Part shown: positions 50,156-60,745 of the stretch, piece by piece
Numbering within the stretch: position 1 is the first letter of the stretch
Layout of the letters: the number at the start of each line of letters is the position of its first letter
Assembly (NCBI GenBank): GCA_027577595.1
Contig: JANBRJ010000010.1
Coordinates: 220,109 to 284,108 of the forward strand
Direction of reading: 5' to 3'
From: Coemansia sp. RSA 487
Taxonomy: Eukaryota; Kickxellomycota; Kickxellomycetes; Kickxellales; Kickxellaceae
Length of the DNA: 64,000 bases
The notes under the pieces: model-generated
The model's input: only the letters and a program-made list of their open reading frames with translations
The model's database searches: none
Told to the model about the DNA's origin: nothing
Made by a program: the position numbers and the translations under genes

Positions 50156-50785
50156 TTAGTAGTCAAGAGGAGTCATTGTCAGTGGCTCCGTTGACGCAGA
50201 CGAAACAAGCGTAGAGGAAGAGTTCAAGTAGCCCATGTCATTGTTGTTGTGAATGCGGTTCTTTTCGATCCTGTTAAGAATGGAGCCACCCGGACGGGCG
50301 CTAAGATTGCCAGCACGCTGGACGAGCGCGTCAAAGTTTGTAAGCGGGGACTTGAATGAGCGCAAGTCCATGGTGACATAGACCTTGGAAATCGAGCTCA
50401 TCCATTCGTTCAGCGTGTACTCGCTTTCAGCATAGAGCTCCAGTTCGACCAGCTCCTGTGGCCGACAGCCCGGATCGTCAAAAACGGACGGGCGGCGCAA
50501 CGTCCTTAGTAGGAATCCATATTTTGTCTTGCGCGGGTTGCTGATCTTCTGCACGGAGCGGAACGCCATTAGGTCGACGACTGCATGCGGGTGGCATGAG
50601 GGGCTGTTGTCCTTGAAGACGTAGAGCCGCTCATCGGAAAGAACAAAATACCGCCGCTTCCAGTTCTTGAAGAGGGAGGTGTTGCTGAACTTGTATAGCC
50701 AGCCCTGATACGTGGCGTCGAGCTTGCAGAGCTGCACAGTCTCGCAGGCGGTCTTTGTTGAGCTCGAAGAGGAGGTGAAGGACAT
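50156..50785 (-). CDS. Small PH-domain protein
   Basis: I start at ATG 50783-50785 (MSFTSSSSST), giving 209 residues. A single pleckstrin-homology domain covers about 26-145: GWLYKFSNTSLFKNWKRRYFVL opens it, LYVFKDNSP and the basic KISNPRKTKYGFLLRTLRR loop follow, and the C-terminal helix carries the invariant Trp in TLNEWMSSISKVYV. The KxWKRRxFVL pattern with basic beta1-beta2 residues suggests phosphoinositide binding. The rest is a Ser-rich tail. The longer in-frame open region upstream has no ATG. Fungal proteins of this size and layout exist but I cannot name this one. Confidence 0.8.
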   Translation of the reverse strand: MSFTSSSSSTKTACETVQLCKLDATYQGWLYKFSNTSLFKNWKRRYFVLSDERLYVFKDNSPSCHPHAVVDLMAFRSVQKISNPRKTKYGFLLRTLRRPSVFDDPGCRPQELVELELYAESEYTLNEWMSSISKVYVTMDLRSFKSPLTNFDALVQRAGNLSARPGGSILNRIEKNRIHNNNDMGYLNSSSTLVSSASTEPLTMTPLDY

Positions 50786-52461
50786 GACTGGTTTGCGGGA
50801 AAGTGCCAACTAAGCTAGCGTGTGGGTTAAGCGGAGAAATGGGCTGAAGAGATGGCGAATAATGTTATAAATATACACAGGGGAGAATAAGGAAGGGCCA
50901 AAGGAAACCTCTGATATTTCGCTAAGAAGCAATCAGTCCAGACTGATACAAGGGGGAAAGTGAGTTGGGAGAAGAGAGTGCAGGAATCAAAATTGAAGGA
51001 CGAAGCAAAGACCGCGGAAGCATGGCTTATAAATAAAATTTTCCACCCTTCCCAACCTACTGTCCAAAATTGGGAAATCCAAGTGTGGCGGAGAGGTCAA
51101 GACTGAATGAAAAAAAAGACAAAAGACGTTTGGCTGCATGAGGGGATGAGTGGCACCAGCCAATCAGCGGATGCAGATGCAGCTTAAAGGACAAGAAGAA
51201 AAATGGAAAGGGGTTCTTGCATGCATGCAACAGTAACAGCAGCAAAGGACACAAACCCCCCATGTGTCTGGTGGTGGGGGGAGGAGACAGAAAGTGCTAT
51301 TGCGTTATTTGTTTGTTGCTCTGGCGCTCAAAACAATGGGTGTTGTCTTTTCCCGGGTTTTTTTCTTTCCATTTGGAAACCATTACAAAAGCTTGCTGCG
51401 GACCCAGCAGTCCCTTTCTATGCGATCGGCATCCTCTTCTTTTGGACTTTGATTTACAACCGTCCACATCTCTGTCGCTGTGGTCCGCCCGTCTTTGCAC
51501 AACCTGCCCTGTAAAAAAGACAACCAACAAAGCTCCACCATGCTTTCTTTGATCGTTTCTGAAATGATGCTCATATGCCAGCATGTGTGGTCTCTGCGTC
51601 ATCCTACCTGCTTTGTGTAAAGACAGCTGGGCTTTTCTTTCTTGTCATAAACATCCGTAAAGACCAAGCTTTGGTAAAAAGTCGGAATTTTTGAGTTTGG
51701 GCTATCCAATAGCGTTCATCGTAAGCGTATAATATTACCGCAGTTGCTCACATGGCCCCGCACTGTTTGCACGACAGCGGTAATCGACAAAAAAGGACGA
51801 CTAAAAGAGGAAAGGTGCTTAGAAACAATGGCTGTGCTTTCTGGCAATGTCAGTTTTGCTATTGCCTTCTTCTACCATGCATGCATGCACATGTATGTGT
51901 TTCATATATTAAAGTCACCTGGCCCACGTATAAATTTAGAAAAACAAGTTGTTAGCTCATATACGCTGAACTGTGCGTGTCGTTTGTGGTGATGTATCTG
52001 CAGCCAAGAGACACCATTCGCTGCAAAATCACGCTATCCTGTTTTGAAGTAAAGGTTGCAGGGACGGCGTGTATTATTTCTTCATGTATTTTTTATTGAC
52101 AACTGTTTTGCTTTTGTAAATGTTGGGATCTTCATGACTCTGCAACCTTAAACTGCTTGTTGCATATGCGATTTGCTCGCATGGAATGAAAACAACCGAG
52201 TTAAAAATAAAGTTTCCCACTACCGCGTGAACGACACGTTTGATTCTTGGAAACGATACCATGTGGTAGGTAAAGTTGGGGGTGGGAGGAAGAAGATGAC
52301 GCCAGCTTGTCTGGACTGCCTACTGATCAGTGTGGGCGGTGGTCCCCTTTGCCACCACGAAAACCGTCAACAAAAACAAATGGTGCATCACTTTTTTATT
52401 TCGGCCAAACAAGCTCCAGAAACCCCGTCTTTGCCATTCAAAAACAGCCAAGCTCTTGGCC
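50786..52461. other. Gene-free stretch of 1.7 kb
   Basis: The longest gap between confident genes in the window. Overlapping short frames at 51200-51600 on both strands show no conserved patterns, start context or codon bias. No RNA gene motif, inverted repeat or tandem array stood out. Confidence 0.45.
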
Positions 52462-54342
52462 TCAGAAGGGATTTACAGCTAGAAACGAGGTGTCCTGATG
52501 CGCCAAGAGCACCATCAGAGCAACAGGCGTGCCGATCAGCACGCATCCGGTGGATGCCAGAACGATGCACAAAAGCCCCCACCGCCAAGTCAAGGAGAGC
52601 CGCAACGGCGCTGCTACTGCAAAGCTCGAGAGTAATGGGTGCCGCTGGCACGCATAGTCCCATGACATTTGCTTTTCAAATTCCGATGCCAGCGTCAGTT
52701 GTGCCATGGCTGCTCCATACGCTTCGTTAATTGCCACGTGCGGCTGTATGAGTCCTCCGACGTTGCTGCTATTGCTGTGCATTCCTGCTGTCACTGTAGC
52801 AGCAGCAGCAGTGACGGAAGCAGAATTTGCCATGTGGCCCGGAGAGAATTCCGAATACGGCTCATTCTGTTGCTGCTGCTGCTGCTGCTGCTGATTCTGA
52901 AGCTGCTGCAGCAGATGGTGAGACCGGTACTGTTTCTGCTGCTGCTGCTGCTGCTGCTGATAAGCTACATTTTGCTTGTGTTGCTGAAGAAACTGCTGTT
53001 GGAGCAGCATTTGCTGCTGTTTCGCTGCGCTCTGCAAAAGGTATTGTTGGTAGTGATAATAGTTCTCCAGCCGGCTCTGGTGGTCCATTCCAGCGCTTGG
53101 GCCGCCAAAAGAGCCGACTTCTTTCTGCGGAAGGCCAAACCGGCCACCAGCCACATTGTGGGCCGCGCTCTTGTCAGCAAAGCCACTGCCACTACTTACA
53201 AAGGGGGGATGGTCGATCGCTGCACCTTGCTGCCACAGAGGTAAATCCCCTGCCCCTCCGCCACAGCCCGCGCCATTCCGATTGCCGCTGTTTGGCAGAA
53301 CAGCGCCTCCTCCCCAAGGAGGCGATGGGCCCAACAATTCTTCGGCCATTGACAAACTGTCCCAATCGATGTGTGCGGCGCGGATCTGGCTGGACGGCGG
53401 CTGCCTGCCATACATCGATGTCCGCGACGCTGTGGCTAGAAACGGTTGAGTGAAGGACAGCGGCGATCCGATGATTGACGGGATCGAGATAGAGTACGGG
53501 GTTCTGAGACGCTGGTGATGTGGCACGCCGGCCCCGCTGCGACCCCCCGCTGGGGCTCCCACGCTGCTGGTATTTGTTGGCAGAGTGGATGGCAGCGGTC
53601 CGGTACTCGAACCATTGGACGACCCAAGGTCGATGAAGCTGAATGCGGATTCAGGCATCGTACGCCGTGCTTGCAGCCTACTGCTTGTGTTGATGCTGCC
53701 GGTGCTGTGCTGCTGGTGATGCGTGTACCTCGACGACTGCGTACGTGCGTACTCCATGAAGCCTTGCTGCTGGAGCAGTCTGCTGTTTCTTGCTTGGGAA
53801 TGCACAAACGACGGTCCCATGGCACCATCGCCAAGCTCGTCCTCCTCCTCGGCCCACGTGTGCAGCGATGCCAATACGTGCGATTTCCGCGATCCTGCTG
53901 CACTCTTGGCGCTGCTGTTGCTCGCTGCTGCCGCTGCTGCTGCTGAAGGGCCGGCCACGCTGAATCTTCTTGGCCCTCCGGCTCTCCGAGGATCTTCCAG
54001 CGATGGTCCGCGTTTCTCGGACGAGCTCCATGACCGCAATGGCCTGATGCTTGTAGCGGCGTTGCTTTTGGCCGGCTGGGCAGTGACACTGGGCTCTAGG
54101 CGGCTGCTGCTGCTGTCGATTGTATGGTGCGCAGGGGGCGGAGCTGCTATTTCTGAAAGAGGTAGCTGTAGCGCAGAGTCGTGTGTCTGGGATGTGAGTT
54201 CTCCTGGTCCGCCGACGCTGCTGCTGCTGTTGTTTCGATCGTAGCATAGCCAGCAAACTGATCCACAGCCGCACTGTTTTGCTGTAGTCGCACTAGTTGC
54301 GTTGTTGCCGCTATTTCCGGCCGCTATTCCTCTAGAAGTCAT
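52462..54342 (-). CDS. Gln-rich single-pass membrane protein of unknown function
   Basis: This 626-residue protein starts at ATG 54340-54342. Residues 1-60 include a tight cysteine cluster (CGCGSVCWLC). Most of the body is low-complexity Ser/Gly/Pro/Ala sequence, with Gln runs encoded at about 52870-52965 and a Gln/His/Tyr-rich region before them. The end holds a single membrane span, WGLLCIVLASTGCVLIGTPVALMVLL (shown here in part), with a 15-residue tail. The short conserved-looking piece DYACQRHPLLSSFAVAAP precedes the span. No enzyme motif is visible. The start-to-end frame is intact and GC-biased, so it is likely expressed. Role unknown; membrane-tethered regulator is only a guess. Confidence 0.6.
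   Translation of the reverse strand: MTSRGIAAGNSGNNATSATTAKQCGCGSVCWLCYDRNNSSSSVGGPGELTSQTHDSALQLPLSEIAAPPPAHHTIDSSSSRLEPSVTAQPAKSNAATSIRPLRSWSSSEKRGPSLEDPRRAGGPRRFSVAGPSAAAAAAASNSSAKSAAGSRKSHVLASLHTWAEEEDELGDGAMGPSFVHSQARNSRLLQQQGFMEYARTQSSRYTHHQQHSTGSINTSSRLQARRTMPESAFSFIDLGSSNGSSTGPLPSTLPTNTSSVGAPAGGRSGAGVPHHQRLRTPYSISIPSIIGSPLSFTQPFLATASRTSMYGRQPPSSQIRAAHIDWDSLSMAEELLGPSPPWGGGAVLPNSGNRNGAGCGGGAGDLPLWQQGAAIDHPPFVSSGSGFADKSAAHNVAGGRFGLPQKEVGSFGGPSAGMDHQSRLENYYHYQQYLLQSAAKQQQMLLQQQFLQQHKQNVAYQQQQQQQQKQYRSHHLLQQLQNQQQQQQQQQNEPYSEFSPGHMANSASVTAAAATVTAGMHSNSSNVGGLIQPHVAINEAYGAAMAQLTLASEFEKQMSWDYACQRHPLLSSFAVAAPLRLSLTWRWGLLCIVLASTGCVLIGTPVALMVLLAHQDTSFLAVNPF
52868..52972. repeat. Trinucleotide CTG-rich repeats encoding poly-Gln
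   Basis: Two (CTG)n-type runs (about 52868-52893 and 52936-52960) separated by a non-repeat stretch give poly-Gln on the minus strand of the unknown single-pass protein. Confidence 0.85.
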
Positions 54343-55028
54343 GTTATATTAGTTGCTGGCTGTTAATGAATATACAAAAAATACTGGCTATGTTTTGTAT
54401 GCTAAACAACGTAAATCTACAATGTTAGCTTTAGCTGTAGAGCGCTTTTAAGCAATAATGACGTTAAAAGGCGATGTCAAAAAGGGTTTCTTGGAAATAA
54501 AAATTAGAGACTGTAAGGAAAAAAAAGAAAAACTTGCTTTATTTTCATTTCAACTAATATCTTATTCAAGTATAAATATTAAACAAGCCAATGGAAATAT
54601 CAAAACAATATTTCCATTCTACATGTTGCTCATGTGTGTTTTTTGTGGCGTTTGCATACGGCATTTTGTCTTCTTTTTTTCAGAAACAATTTCTTACCTC
54701 TGGAAACACGAACATGCCAATTCGGCCAAGCCATGTTTTCTCGCAGATAATTTTCTTTCAGCTTGGAATTCACAAAAGCATAATATAAAACATTTAGCCA
54801 ATATAGTTTAAGCTATTACAGGTTTCAATGGAATGTTTAGTGTTCACAAGGGCAAGCCAAAATGCTTGCTTGAAAAGGCATCAAGTACCATATTGCACAA
54901 TCATCGTAATAATTGGCTGCTATTCGCTATCGTTTCCCCTCCTCCCCACTGCACTTCAATATAAAATTCGGCTCCAGTATTTAGATTATTTCTCCCTTCT
55001 TTGGATTCTACATAATAGACGGAGGTAA
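54343..55028. other. AT-rich divergent spacer
   Basis: About 690 bases between the starts of the Gln-rich gene (minus) and the TBCC gene (plus). Open frames such as 54458-54811 are AT-rich and featureless. No gene supported. Confidence 0.45.
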
Positions 55029-56114
55029 ATGGCGTCCGCTGGCAGCAATGCAAACGCCAGCGCGGCGCAGCACTTCTGGGACTATTTCCATGGGCAAAAG
55101 CGCCTGATCGACGAGAAAATCGCCGAACGCGAAGATGTATCGCAGATGGTCCGTGACCTGGATATTGCCCTTCGCGAAGCGCTCGTCTATTTGCCGCCAT
55201 ATGACCAAAAGACGTTGTCAAAGGATCTCGAGTCTCTACGGCTTGCAGTCCAGCAGAAACAGCAGCAGCAGAGACGCACTGCCGATGGAAAGCCCAGAGG
55301 AAAGCTCGGTGCTGGTGGCGGCTTCAAGTTCAAGTCAGCCAAGACAAAACCCGTGAGTTTTGCAGTTAAAAAGACGCAAGGTGTCCCAGATATTGATAAC
55401 GACAGTAATCAGTTGCTATCCTTGCAGCCAAGCAATGTGAGCATAGTTGGAGTTGCAACATCCACGGATGGCATACAAACAGGTGGTTCCAGTAGCAATA
55501 GCCCCTCATCCTTTGCTTTCACACACATTAGTAACGGGTGGAAAATAGTTCATGAACCGCAAACCGCTGAAAATGATAGGGACCAAACGGACTGCGAGCT
55601 GCGCGATATCTCGAACAGCATCGTCGATCTGCGACACGTCAGTGACTCGCTCCGTGCGCTGAACTGCCACCAACTACACAACAGCATCGTTATTTGCGGA
55701 CCGTTCGCCGGATCCGCCACCATACGCGACTCTACAAACTGCATTGTTGCTGTAGGTGTGCAGCAAATGAGGCTCGAAAACTCTGCGCACATTGACACCT
55801 ACTTGCACTGTTCGAGTCGCCCGATCATTGAAAAGTCGTCAGCCATTCGGTTTGCCCCTTACTCACCGTTGTGCTCTCAGCACTCTTCCTCCTCTTCTGC
55901 TGCCAGCGATCTTTTGGCGCTGCCAAACATGTTTAACAACGTCGATGACTTTAATTGGCTCAGGAGACAGCACTCGCCGAACTGGACCATCAACCCATTA
56001 CCCCTAGACAGTACCGAGTGGGCGGAATTTGAATCTGATCACAGCAGCACAGATCCGCAACCAACAACGGCTGATATAGACAATTTACTAAAGTTCTTGC
56101 CACAGAACCGCTGA
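55029..56114 (+). CDS. CIN2: Tubulin-folding cofactor C (TBCC)
   Basis: This 361-residue protein is cofactor C, the GTPase-activating component that releases folded alpha/beta-tubulin from the cofactor D-E complex. An N-terminal spectrin-like helical bundle covers about 12-85 (FHGQKRLIDEKIAERED, then LPPYDQKTLSKDLESLRL). The C-terminal beta-helix (C-CAP/TBCC) domain covers about 185-350: VDLRHVSDSLRALNCHQL, CGPFAGSATIRDSTNCIVAV and the GAP motif VQQMRLENS, where the Arg is the arginine finger, then YLHCSSRPIIEKSSAIRFAPY. The linker is Ser/Gln/Lys-rich. The layout and length match the family, and there is no intron. Confidence 0.93.
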   Translation: MASAGSNANASAAQHFWDYFHGQKRLIDEKIAEREDVSQMVRDLDIALREALVYLPPYDQKTLSKDLESLRLAVQQKQQQQRRTADGKPRGKLGAGGGFKFKSAKTKPVSFAVKKTQGVPDIDNDSNQLLSLQPSNVSIVGVATSTDGIQTGGSSSNSPSSFAFTHISNGWKIVHEPQTAENDRDQTDCELRDISNSIVDLRHVSDSLRALNCHQLHNSIVICGPFAGSATIRDSTNCIVAVGVQQMRLENSAHIDTYLHCSSRPIIEKSSAIRFAPYSPLCSQHSSSSSAASDLLALPNMFNNVDDFNWLRRQHSPNWTINPLPLDSTEWAEFESDHSSTDPQPTTADIDNLLKFLPQNR

Positions 56115-56264
56115 AACATTTTCAATGTTTGCACTGCAAAAAGTAAAAAAAGTAAAAAAAAAAACATAAACAAACAAACAAACAAACCGTCATTGAAAGA
56201 ATGCAAAATCGGACAAATATTCTTTCTCTCTTCTCTGGAAGCAAGGTAACCCACGCCTTGGCCG

Positions 56265-58973
56265 TCAAGTGGTTTGAGATGCCTTATTGGCGCTATTGTG
56301 GCCATTAGCATCCGTTTTGGCAGGAGCTTCAATGCTGTTGCTGTCGGTCTCGTTGTCCGTGTCATTGTCGCTGCCATCAGAGTCCTCGTCCTTGAGGAAG
56401 AACTCCATATTGTTTTCCTCGCCACCAGCCTCGTTTGCATCCTCTAGAATGTTGTCGACCAGGCGTTCGTCTACATCGAACGAGTTTTGCGCCCGAAGCG
56501 TATCTGCACTGCTTGGCACAATCTGGCGCGAATTACTGGACGTCGACGATGTGCTGCCGCGTTTGCTCGCTGGTGTCGGTGCCGATACGTCGCCTGTGTT
56601 GCTTCCTGTGGCAGAAACGCTAGAGTTTGCAGAAAGGCGCTTTGGCGTAGTTGACGACGCGCCTCCAACGGATAGCTGCTGCTGTTGCTTTGCGTCAATC
56701 GATGTTCTGGACGACCGCGGCTGGACGAGGAGAGCTTCCGTCTTTGGCGGGAGTTCGGAACCACCAACAGCTGAGCTGCTTTCTGGCTGAATATCGGCCT
56801 CGGTGTTTTTGATCGGAGGAGGGATCGGCTTGAAAGGTCGCTTCGCTTCGATGTCCGCCAGAATCTCATCGTAGTTCTCTATGAGGTCGGCAACAAAGAT
56901 CTCTGGAATACGGCTGACGCTGACGCCAACGATCTCTTTCCCACGCAGAATGACCGGGCCCAGCCGCTTACTCACGGATTTTATAAAGCTGTCTCTCTCG
57001 TTGGTAGACCCACCCTTGGTCTGCTCGCTCAGTGTGGCGAATAGCGTCTGAATTGTTTTCAGATGCGCATAGGAGATGCCAGAGAGCAGGTTTTTGATCG
57101 TCGTGAATGACTCGGCCGTGCTCTTCTCGCTCCTGGCGCTGTAGATGGCACGTAGGGGTCCGTGCAGCTCCTCAGGGCACAATGGCTGCGGGAGCTCCAA
57201 AAAGTACAAGACAAGTGCATTGGCGACCACCGAGAGATCGAACGAACGGAGCTGCTTGAGAGTTACTCGCGACCCACGGTTGACGGTATTGCGCAGCTCG
57301 TGAATGTTTCGCAGAAGCGCACGCGTTGTCCATACAGTGTATCTGTCGTCGGGGGCCAATTCGCGGGAGCTCTTCCTGATAAGGCTGAGAGCCTTTGCCG
57401 GGAACAACGGTATGTCCTTGTGCGACACCAGTAGCTGTTCGTCAAGTGCAACGCCGAATATCTGATACTCTGCCGGACTAAGCCCAAAAGGCCTGAATAT
57501 TATCGGGCGCGGCGTGAAGCGGCCCGTGCCGTAGTGCTCGATGGCCCACTGGATGTCCTGCTGCGGCTTGATGCTCTCCTCATAGACCTCGAGCCGGTCG
57601 CCGATGGACAGCTCGGCCTGGATGGGAAGCTTGCTGACCCGTGCGTATTCGCCAAACGTGCTCTTGATGTTCATCATGCGGTTCAGCTCCCACACCTCCA
57701 TCGTGTCGAGGTAGTTTGTCAGCTGCTCCTCTAGATCGGTCCGCACGATCTCTGCGCGAGCGACAGAGTCACGGTAGATCTGGCTGGCTTCGTTGGCTTC
57801 GCGTTGGGCGCGCTCATACGTCAGCGTCTTGCCCAGGTGCGCGCGGCGGTCGCCCAAGGGCTGCTCATCCCCGCTGTCGTCCTCGTCGTCGCTCTGGAAC
57901 TCAAGTGCCGGCCTCTTCCACTGGTAGTAGGCGTTTGCACGCGACTGGAACTGCGACCCACGACCCATCAGCCGCAGGTAGCCTTGGGCCATCAGGCTCT
58001 GCCCAACGGAGATTGAATCCGCCTCGTTGCGCACGACAGTTGGGTAGTTTGTGCACCACCAGCCGGCCAGGCTCTCTCCCGATATCAGACCACGGAACGT
58101 GCCGAGGATGCCGAACTTGACGTCGTGCTGCGGGATCTCGGCCTGCATGCGCTGGAGCACCACGTGGAACTCATGTCTGGTAAGTGCGACGTTGCCAAGC
58201 ACGATGCTTGCCACATCCAGCTCGCCCTGCACCTGTGGCAGAACCGCGCGCGTGACGCCGACGCCGCTCTCGGCAAGCAGCCGCCTTTGCGCCGCAACAT
58301 CGGCATCAGCTTCATCCTCGGTATCCTGGTTTGGGCTCTCTGCATTAAACGTGCTTGTTGTTGGCGTGTCAGTTGGCGACAGTAGCGTGCCTATGGACGG
58401 ACGGGACTTGACTTCAAACTCCGCTGCTGCCAGTGCGCCCGGTGCTGCATGGGTGGCCTGCGTGGCATTGGGTGTCTCGTTCAGACGCATCTGCTCGGCA
58501 GCAGCCGCCTTTTGCGTGTAAACACGATGGTTCCTATCGACCTGGCTGAGCTCCATCGATGCCTTGCGAATCGTGTCATCCATGATCTTCCACGACGCCC
58601 TGACTCGTGCACGGTGCTCGCTGGAAAAGCTGCGCAACGGCATAACCACAGAGCTCTGGAGCTCAAGTGCCATATCCGAATGTGCTTCCGATAGCGCAAG
58701 GCACTCGGCAACCAGCCCGCCATATGCGGTCTTGAGCGTGGCTCCTTCGTCGCGTCCAAAACCCTGCGGCGCAAATTGTCGCTCCGACAGCTTTCGCATA
58801 CTGTTTGCATACGCTTCCTCAATAGCCACACGCTCACGGAACAGGCCCAGTAGCTCGTCGCACTCGGCAGAACCTTGCTCCAGCTTCTCGTAAAGGCTTT
58901 GCGGCCCTCGCTCGTACCGTGGCTGGTGCCCGTGCCCTGGGTTGTCCCAGAATGACGTTTCAAACTTGAGCAT
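56265..58973 (-). CDS. RGD2: RGD2-type Rho GTPase-activating protein (F-BAR, DEP, RhoGAP)
   Basis: This 902-residue protein combines an F-BAR membrane-bending module with a RhoGAP domain. The F-BAR begins at residue 1 (FETSFWD, then YANSMRKLSE) and resumes at about 385-480 (QREANEASQIYRDSVARAE); a DEP domain is nested between, at about 265-365 (ESLAGWWCTNYPTVVRNEAD, then GQSLMAQGYLRLMG). The RhoGAP domain covers about 505-725 (FGVALDEQLL, SVVANALVLYFLELPQPLC). The usual GxxRxxG arginine-finger loop is replaced by WTTRALLRNIHELRN, as I recall for Rgd2 itself. Yeast Rgd2 acts on Cdc42 and Rho5. The C-terminal 170 residues are Ser/Asn/Asp-rich and disordered. An intact single exon. Confidence 0.9.
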   Translation of the reverse strand: MLKFETSFWDNPGHGHQPRYERGPQSLYEKLEQGSAECDELLGLFRERVAIEEAYANSMRKLSERQFAPQGFGRDEGATLKTAYGGLVAECLALSEAHSDMALELQSSVVMPLRSFSSEHRARVRASWKIMDDTIRKASMELSQVDRNHRVYTQKAAAAEQMRLNETPNATQATHAAPGALAAAEFEVKSRPSIGTLLSPTDTPTTSTFNAESPNQDTEDEADADVAAQRRLLAESGVGVTRAVLPQVQGELDVASIVLGNVALTRHEFHVVLQRMQAEIPQHDVKFGILGTFRGLISGESLAGWWCTNYPTVVRNEADSISVGQSLMAQGYLRLMGRGSQFQSRANAYYQWKRPALEFQSDDEDDSGDEQPLGDRRAHLGKTLTYERAQREANEASQIYRDSVARAEIVRTDLEEQLTNYLDTMEVWELNRMMNIKSTFGEYARVSKLPIQAELSIGDRLEVYEESIKPQQDIQWAIEHYGTGRFTPRPIIFRPFGLSPAEYQIFGVALDEQLLVSHKDIPLFPAKALSLIRKSSRELAPDDRYTVWTTRALLRNIHELRNTVNRGSRVTLKQLRSFDLSVVANALVLYFLELPQPLCPEELHGPLRAIYSARSEKSTAESFTTIKNLLSGISYAHLKTIQTLFATLSEQTKGGSTNERDSFIKSVSKRLGPVILRGKEIVGVSVSRIPEIFVADLIENYDEILADIEAKRPFKPIPPPIKNTEADIQPESSSAVGGSELPPKTEALLVQPRSSRTSIDAKQQQQLSVGGASSTTPKRLSANSSVSATGSNTGDVSAPTPASKRGSTSSTSSNSRQIVPSSADTLRAQNSFDVDERLVDNILEDANEAGGEENNMEFFLKDEDSDGSDNDTDNETDSNSIEAPAKTDANGHNSANKASQTT

Positions 58974-59492
58974 TTCCCAGGCTGCTTGTTCACTATTCTG
59001 CGAATATATTCGATTAGAGTGTTGAATGTATGCTTAAAGCAGCTCTTTTTTTAAAATGCTTTGTTTTCTTGCAAAGTCTTGTTCAAAGTATAAAAAGGAG
59101 GGGTTCTTATAAAAGAGGAGAGAGTAAAAGTGACGGAACAGAAAGAAAGGACAAGTCTACAAACCTTTAAAAAAAAACCAAGTGGAGAAAAGAAAGGAAA
59201 AAAAGCTCTCGTGTTTGTGACAACAGAGAATAGTGCAAAATGCGAAAGGCTCAGCAGCAATGGCGATGGTGGCAGCGGCTTAAAACTGAAAACCATGCAC
59301 TTTCAGATTGGTATATCCACAGCACCAAAAAAACAAAACAAAATCTCTTACAAAACAACTGGATCCTGTCCAGAACCAAGGCTCGCGATCTACTACAGTC
59401 CTGACACGAGCCTTATTCTTCGTGAGGTAGCTTTACAAAGAAAAATTCAACAACTTTTTATTTCGATTTTGGAACAGCTAAAAGCAAGAGTG
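58974..59492. other. Spacer between RGD2 and mS41 genes
   Basis: About 520 bases, purine-rich on the plus strand, with no supported gene. It includes the upstream region of RGD2 and the 3' flank of mS41. Confidence 0.45.
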
Positions 59493-60022
59493 CTACTTTT
59501 TATTCACCTTCTTCAAGCGGCGTCTCTTTGCACGAATTAACCGCTCAGACCGCTTCATCGTGTGCTTTTTGCTAGTGGGGATAAAGTACGGATCGATTCC
59601 AAGCCTAAACTTGTTGGCCCACATCATGATCCACTTGCGGTGCTTTGGTCCAATTCCCATATCTTTCTTCATGGCGATGCCGTCTGCTCGGAACAGATGG
59701 TCCCAGTCCTTGAACTTGTCTACGTACTTTTCGCATCCACGCCCGATCGTCTTCAGGAACGTCTCTGGGTTGTCAAACTGGCCTACAAAGTTATAAACAG
59801 GAGTAATAAATTAGGAAAGGGGCTATTAGCTTCAAGAGGTTGGCGAGCTTTCCTAATGTGATTCAAACAGCCGGTTTGTGGTTCTGTACCTCTTGGGCTG
59901 GGAATGACTTTGCTGCTTGGGCGCGATACTGGTTCTGTGGTTGCTGCTGTCGACATGGGTCGCAAAAGAGCGACTGGCCGGAATGTCGCGGCCCTAGTTG
60001 CAAAACGTGCAAACAGGGACAT
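59493..60022 (-). CDS. FYV4: Mitochondrial small ribosomal subunit protein mS41 (Fyv4, IGR motif; two exons)
   Basis: Exon 1 is 60022-59890, a 107-base intron (GTACAG...TTTGTAG) spans 59889-59783, and exon 2 is 59782-59493. The join is in phase 1 and gives SPRG-QFDNPETF without a break; the spliced protein is 140 residues. The N-terminus, MSLFARFATRAATFRPVALL, is a typical mitochondrial targeting peptide. The IGR motif FLKTIGRGCEKYVDKF is followed by GIGPKHRKWIMMWANKF and a Lys/Arg-rich tail suited to rRNA contact. The family belongs to the small subunit of the mitoribosome. Neither exon alone gives a complete protein, so simple frame calling misses this gene. Confidence 0.88.
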
Positions 60023-60745
60023 TGGTACTCTCGCTGCGATTCGTCAACAAATAGCTAATATAAAAGGTTTGCAAAAATAGTGAATTGAACAGCAGCAAAA
60101 GATAAAAAAAAAAAAAGAAAGGGCTCAAAACGATCAAAAAACTGATACTGCTTGATAAAACAGAGCCGAGCCGAAGCTTGCGTGAGCCGGATTCCCTGAT
60201 CAAGTTTATACGCTTCATTGGCGCTTGTGTTGTGTCCAAGCAGCGTATATACTTTGTGAACTGTGCAAAGAAGCGTACAATAACCCCACTCATAAAAAGC
60301 GTCAAACAACACAAAGATGCTTGTGTCCTTTTTACCAGACTTCTTTCCTGGCAAAATCGATGGAGCGCCTTTGTTTTTATAAAGGGACCCCCGCCGCTCT
60401 TTTGCCTGATATCATCTTTATCGGATGCCTTTCTAATGCAGAGCCAAGTATAATTAACGTATCGTTGTATAACGCACAGCTACGATGTTGTGCATTTTCT
60501 CGCTCTTTTTACTGAAATGGACAAAAACAAAGCATATGCAACAGTATTTGTAACAGCAGCACATGGTCAGATCCGTCTGACCGTGCATCAATTATCATTC
60601 CTATTTCCTGTTTTTCTCTGGTCTTTCCCTTTCACTCCCTATAATACCCAAGGCTCGTGTTTTATTATCTTTTTGGTCTTCTCTTTTCTCTCTCTAAACG
60701 TATTGGCAATATTTCCATAGATACACACCAACAGAACGCTTGAAA
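60023..60745. other. Divergent spacer upstream of the Cys/His-rich gene
   Basis: About 720 bases with an A-tract at about 60105-60118 and several short frames of no coding character. The last 120 bases before the downstream ATG are pyrimidine-rich, as for other promoters in the window. Confidence 0.45.
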
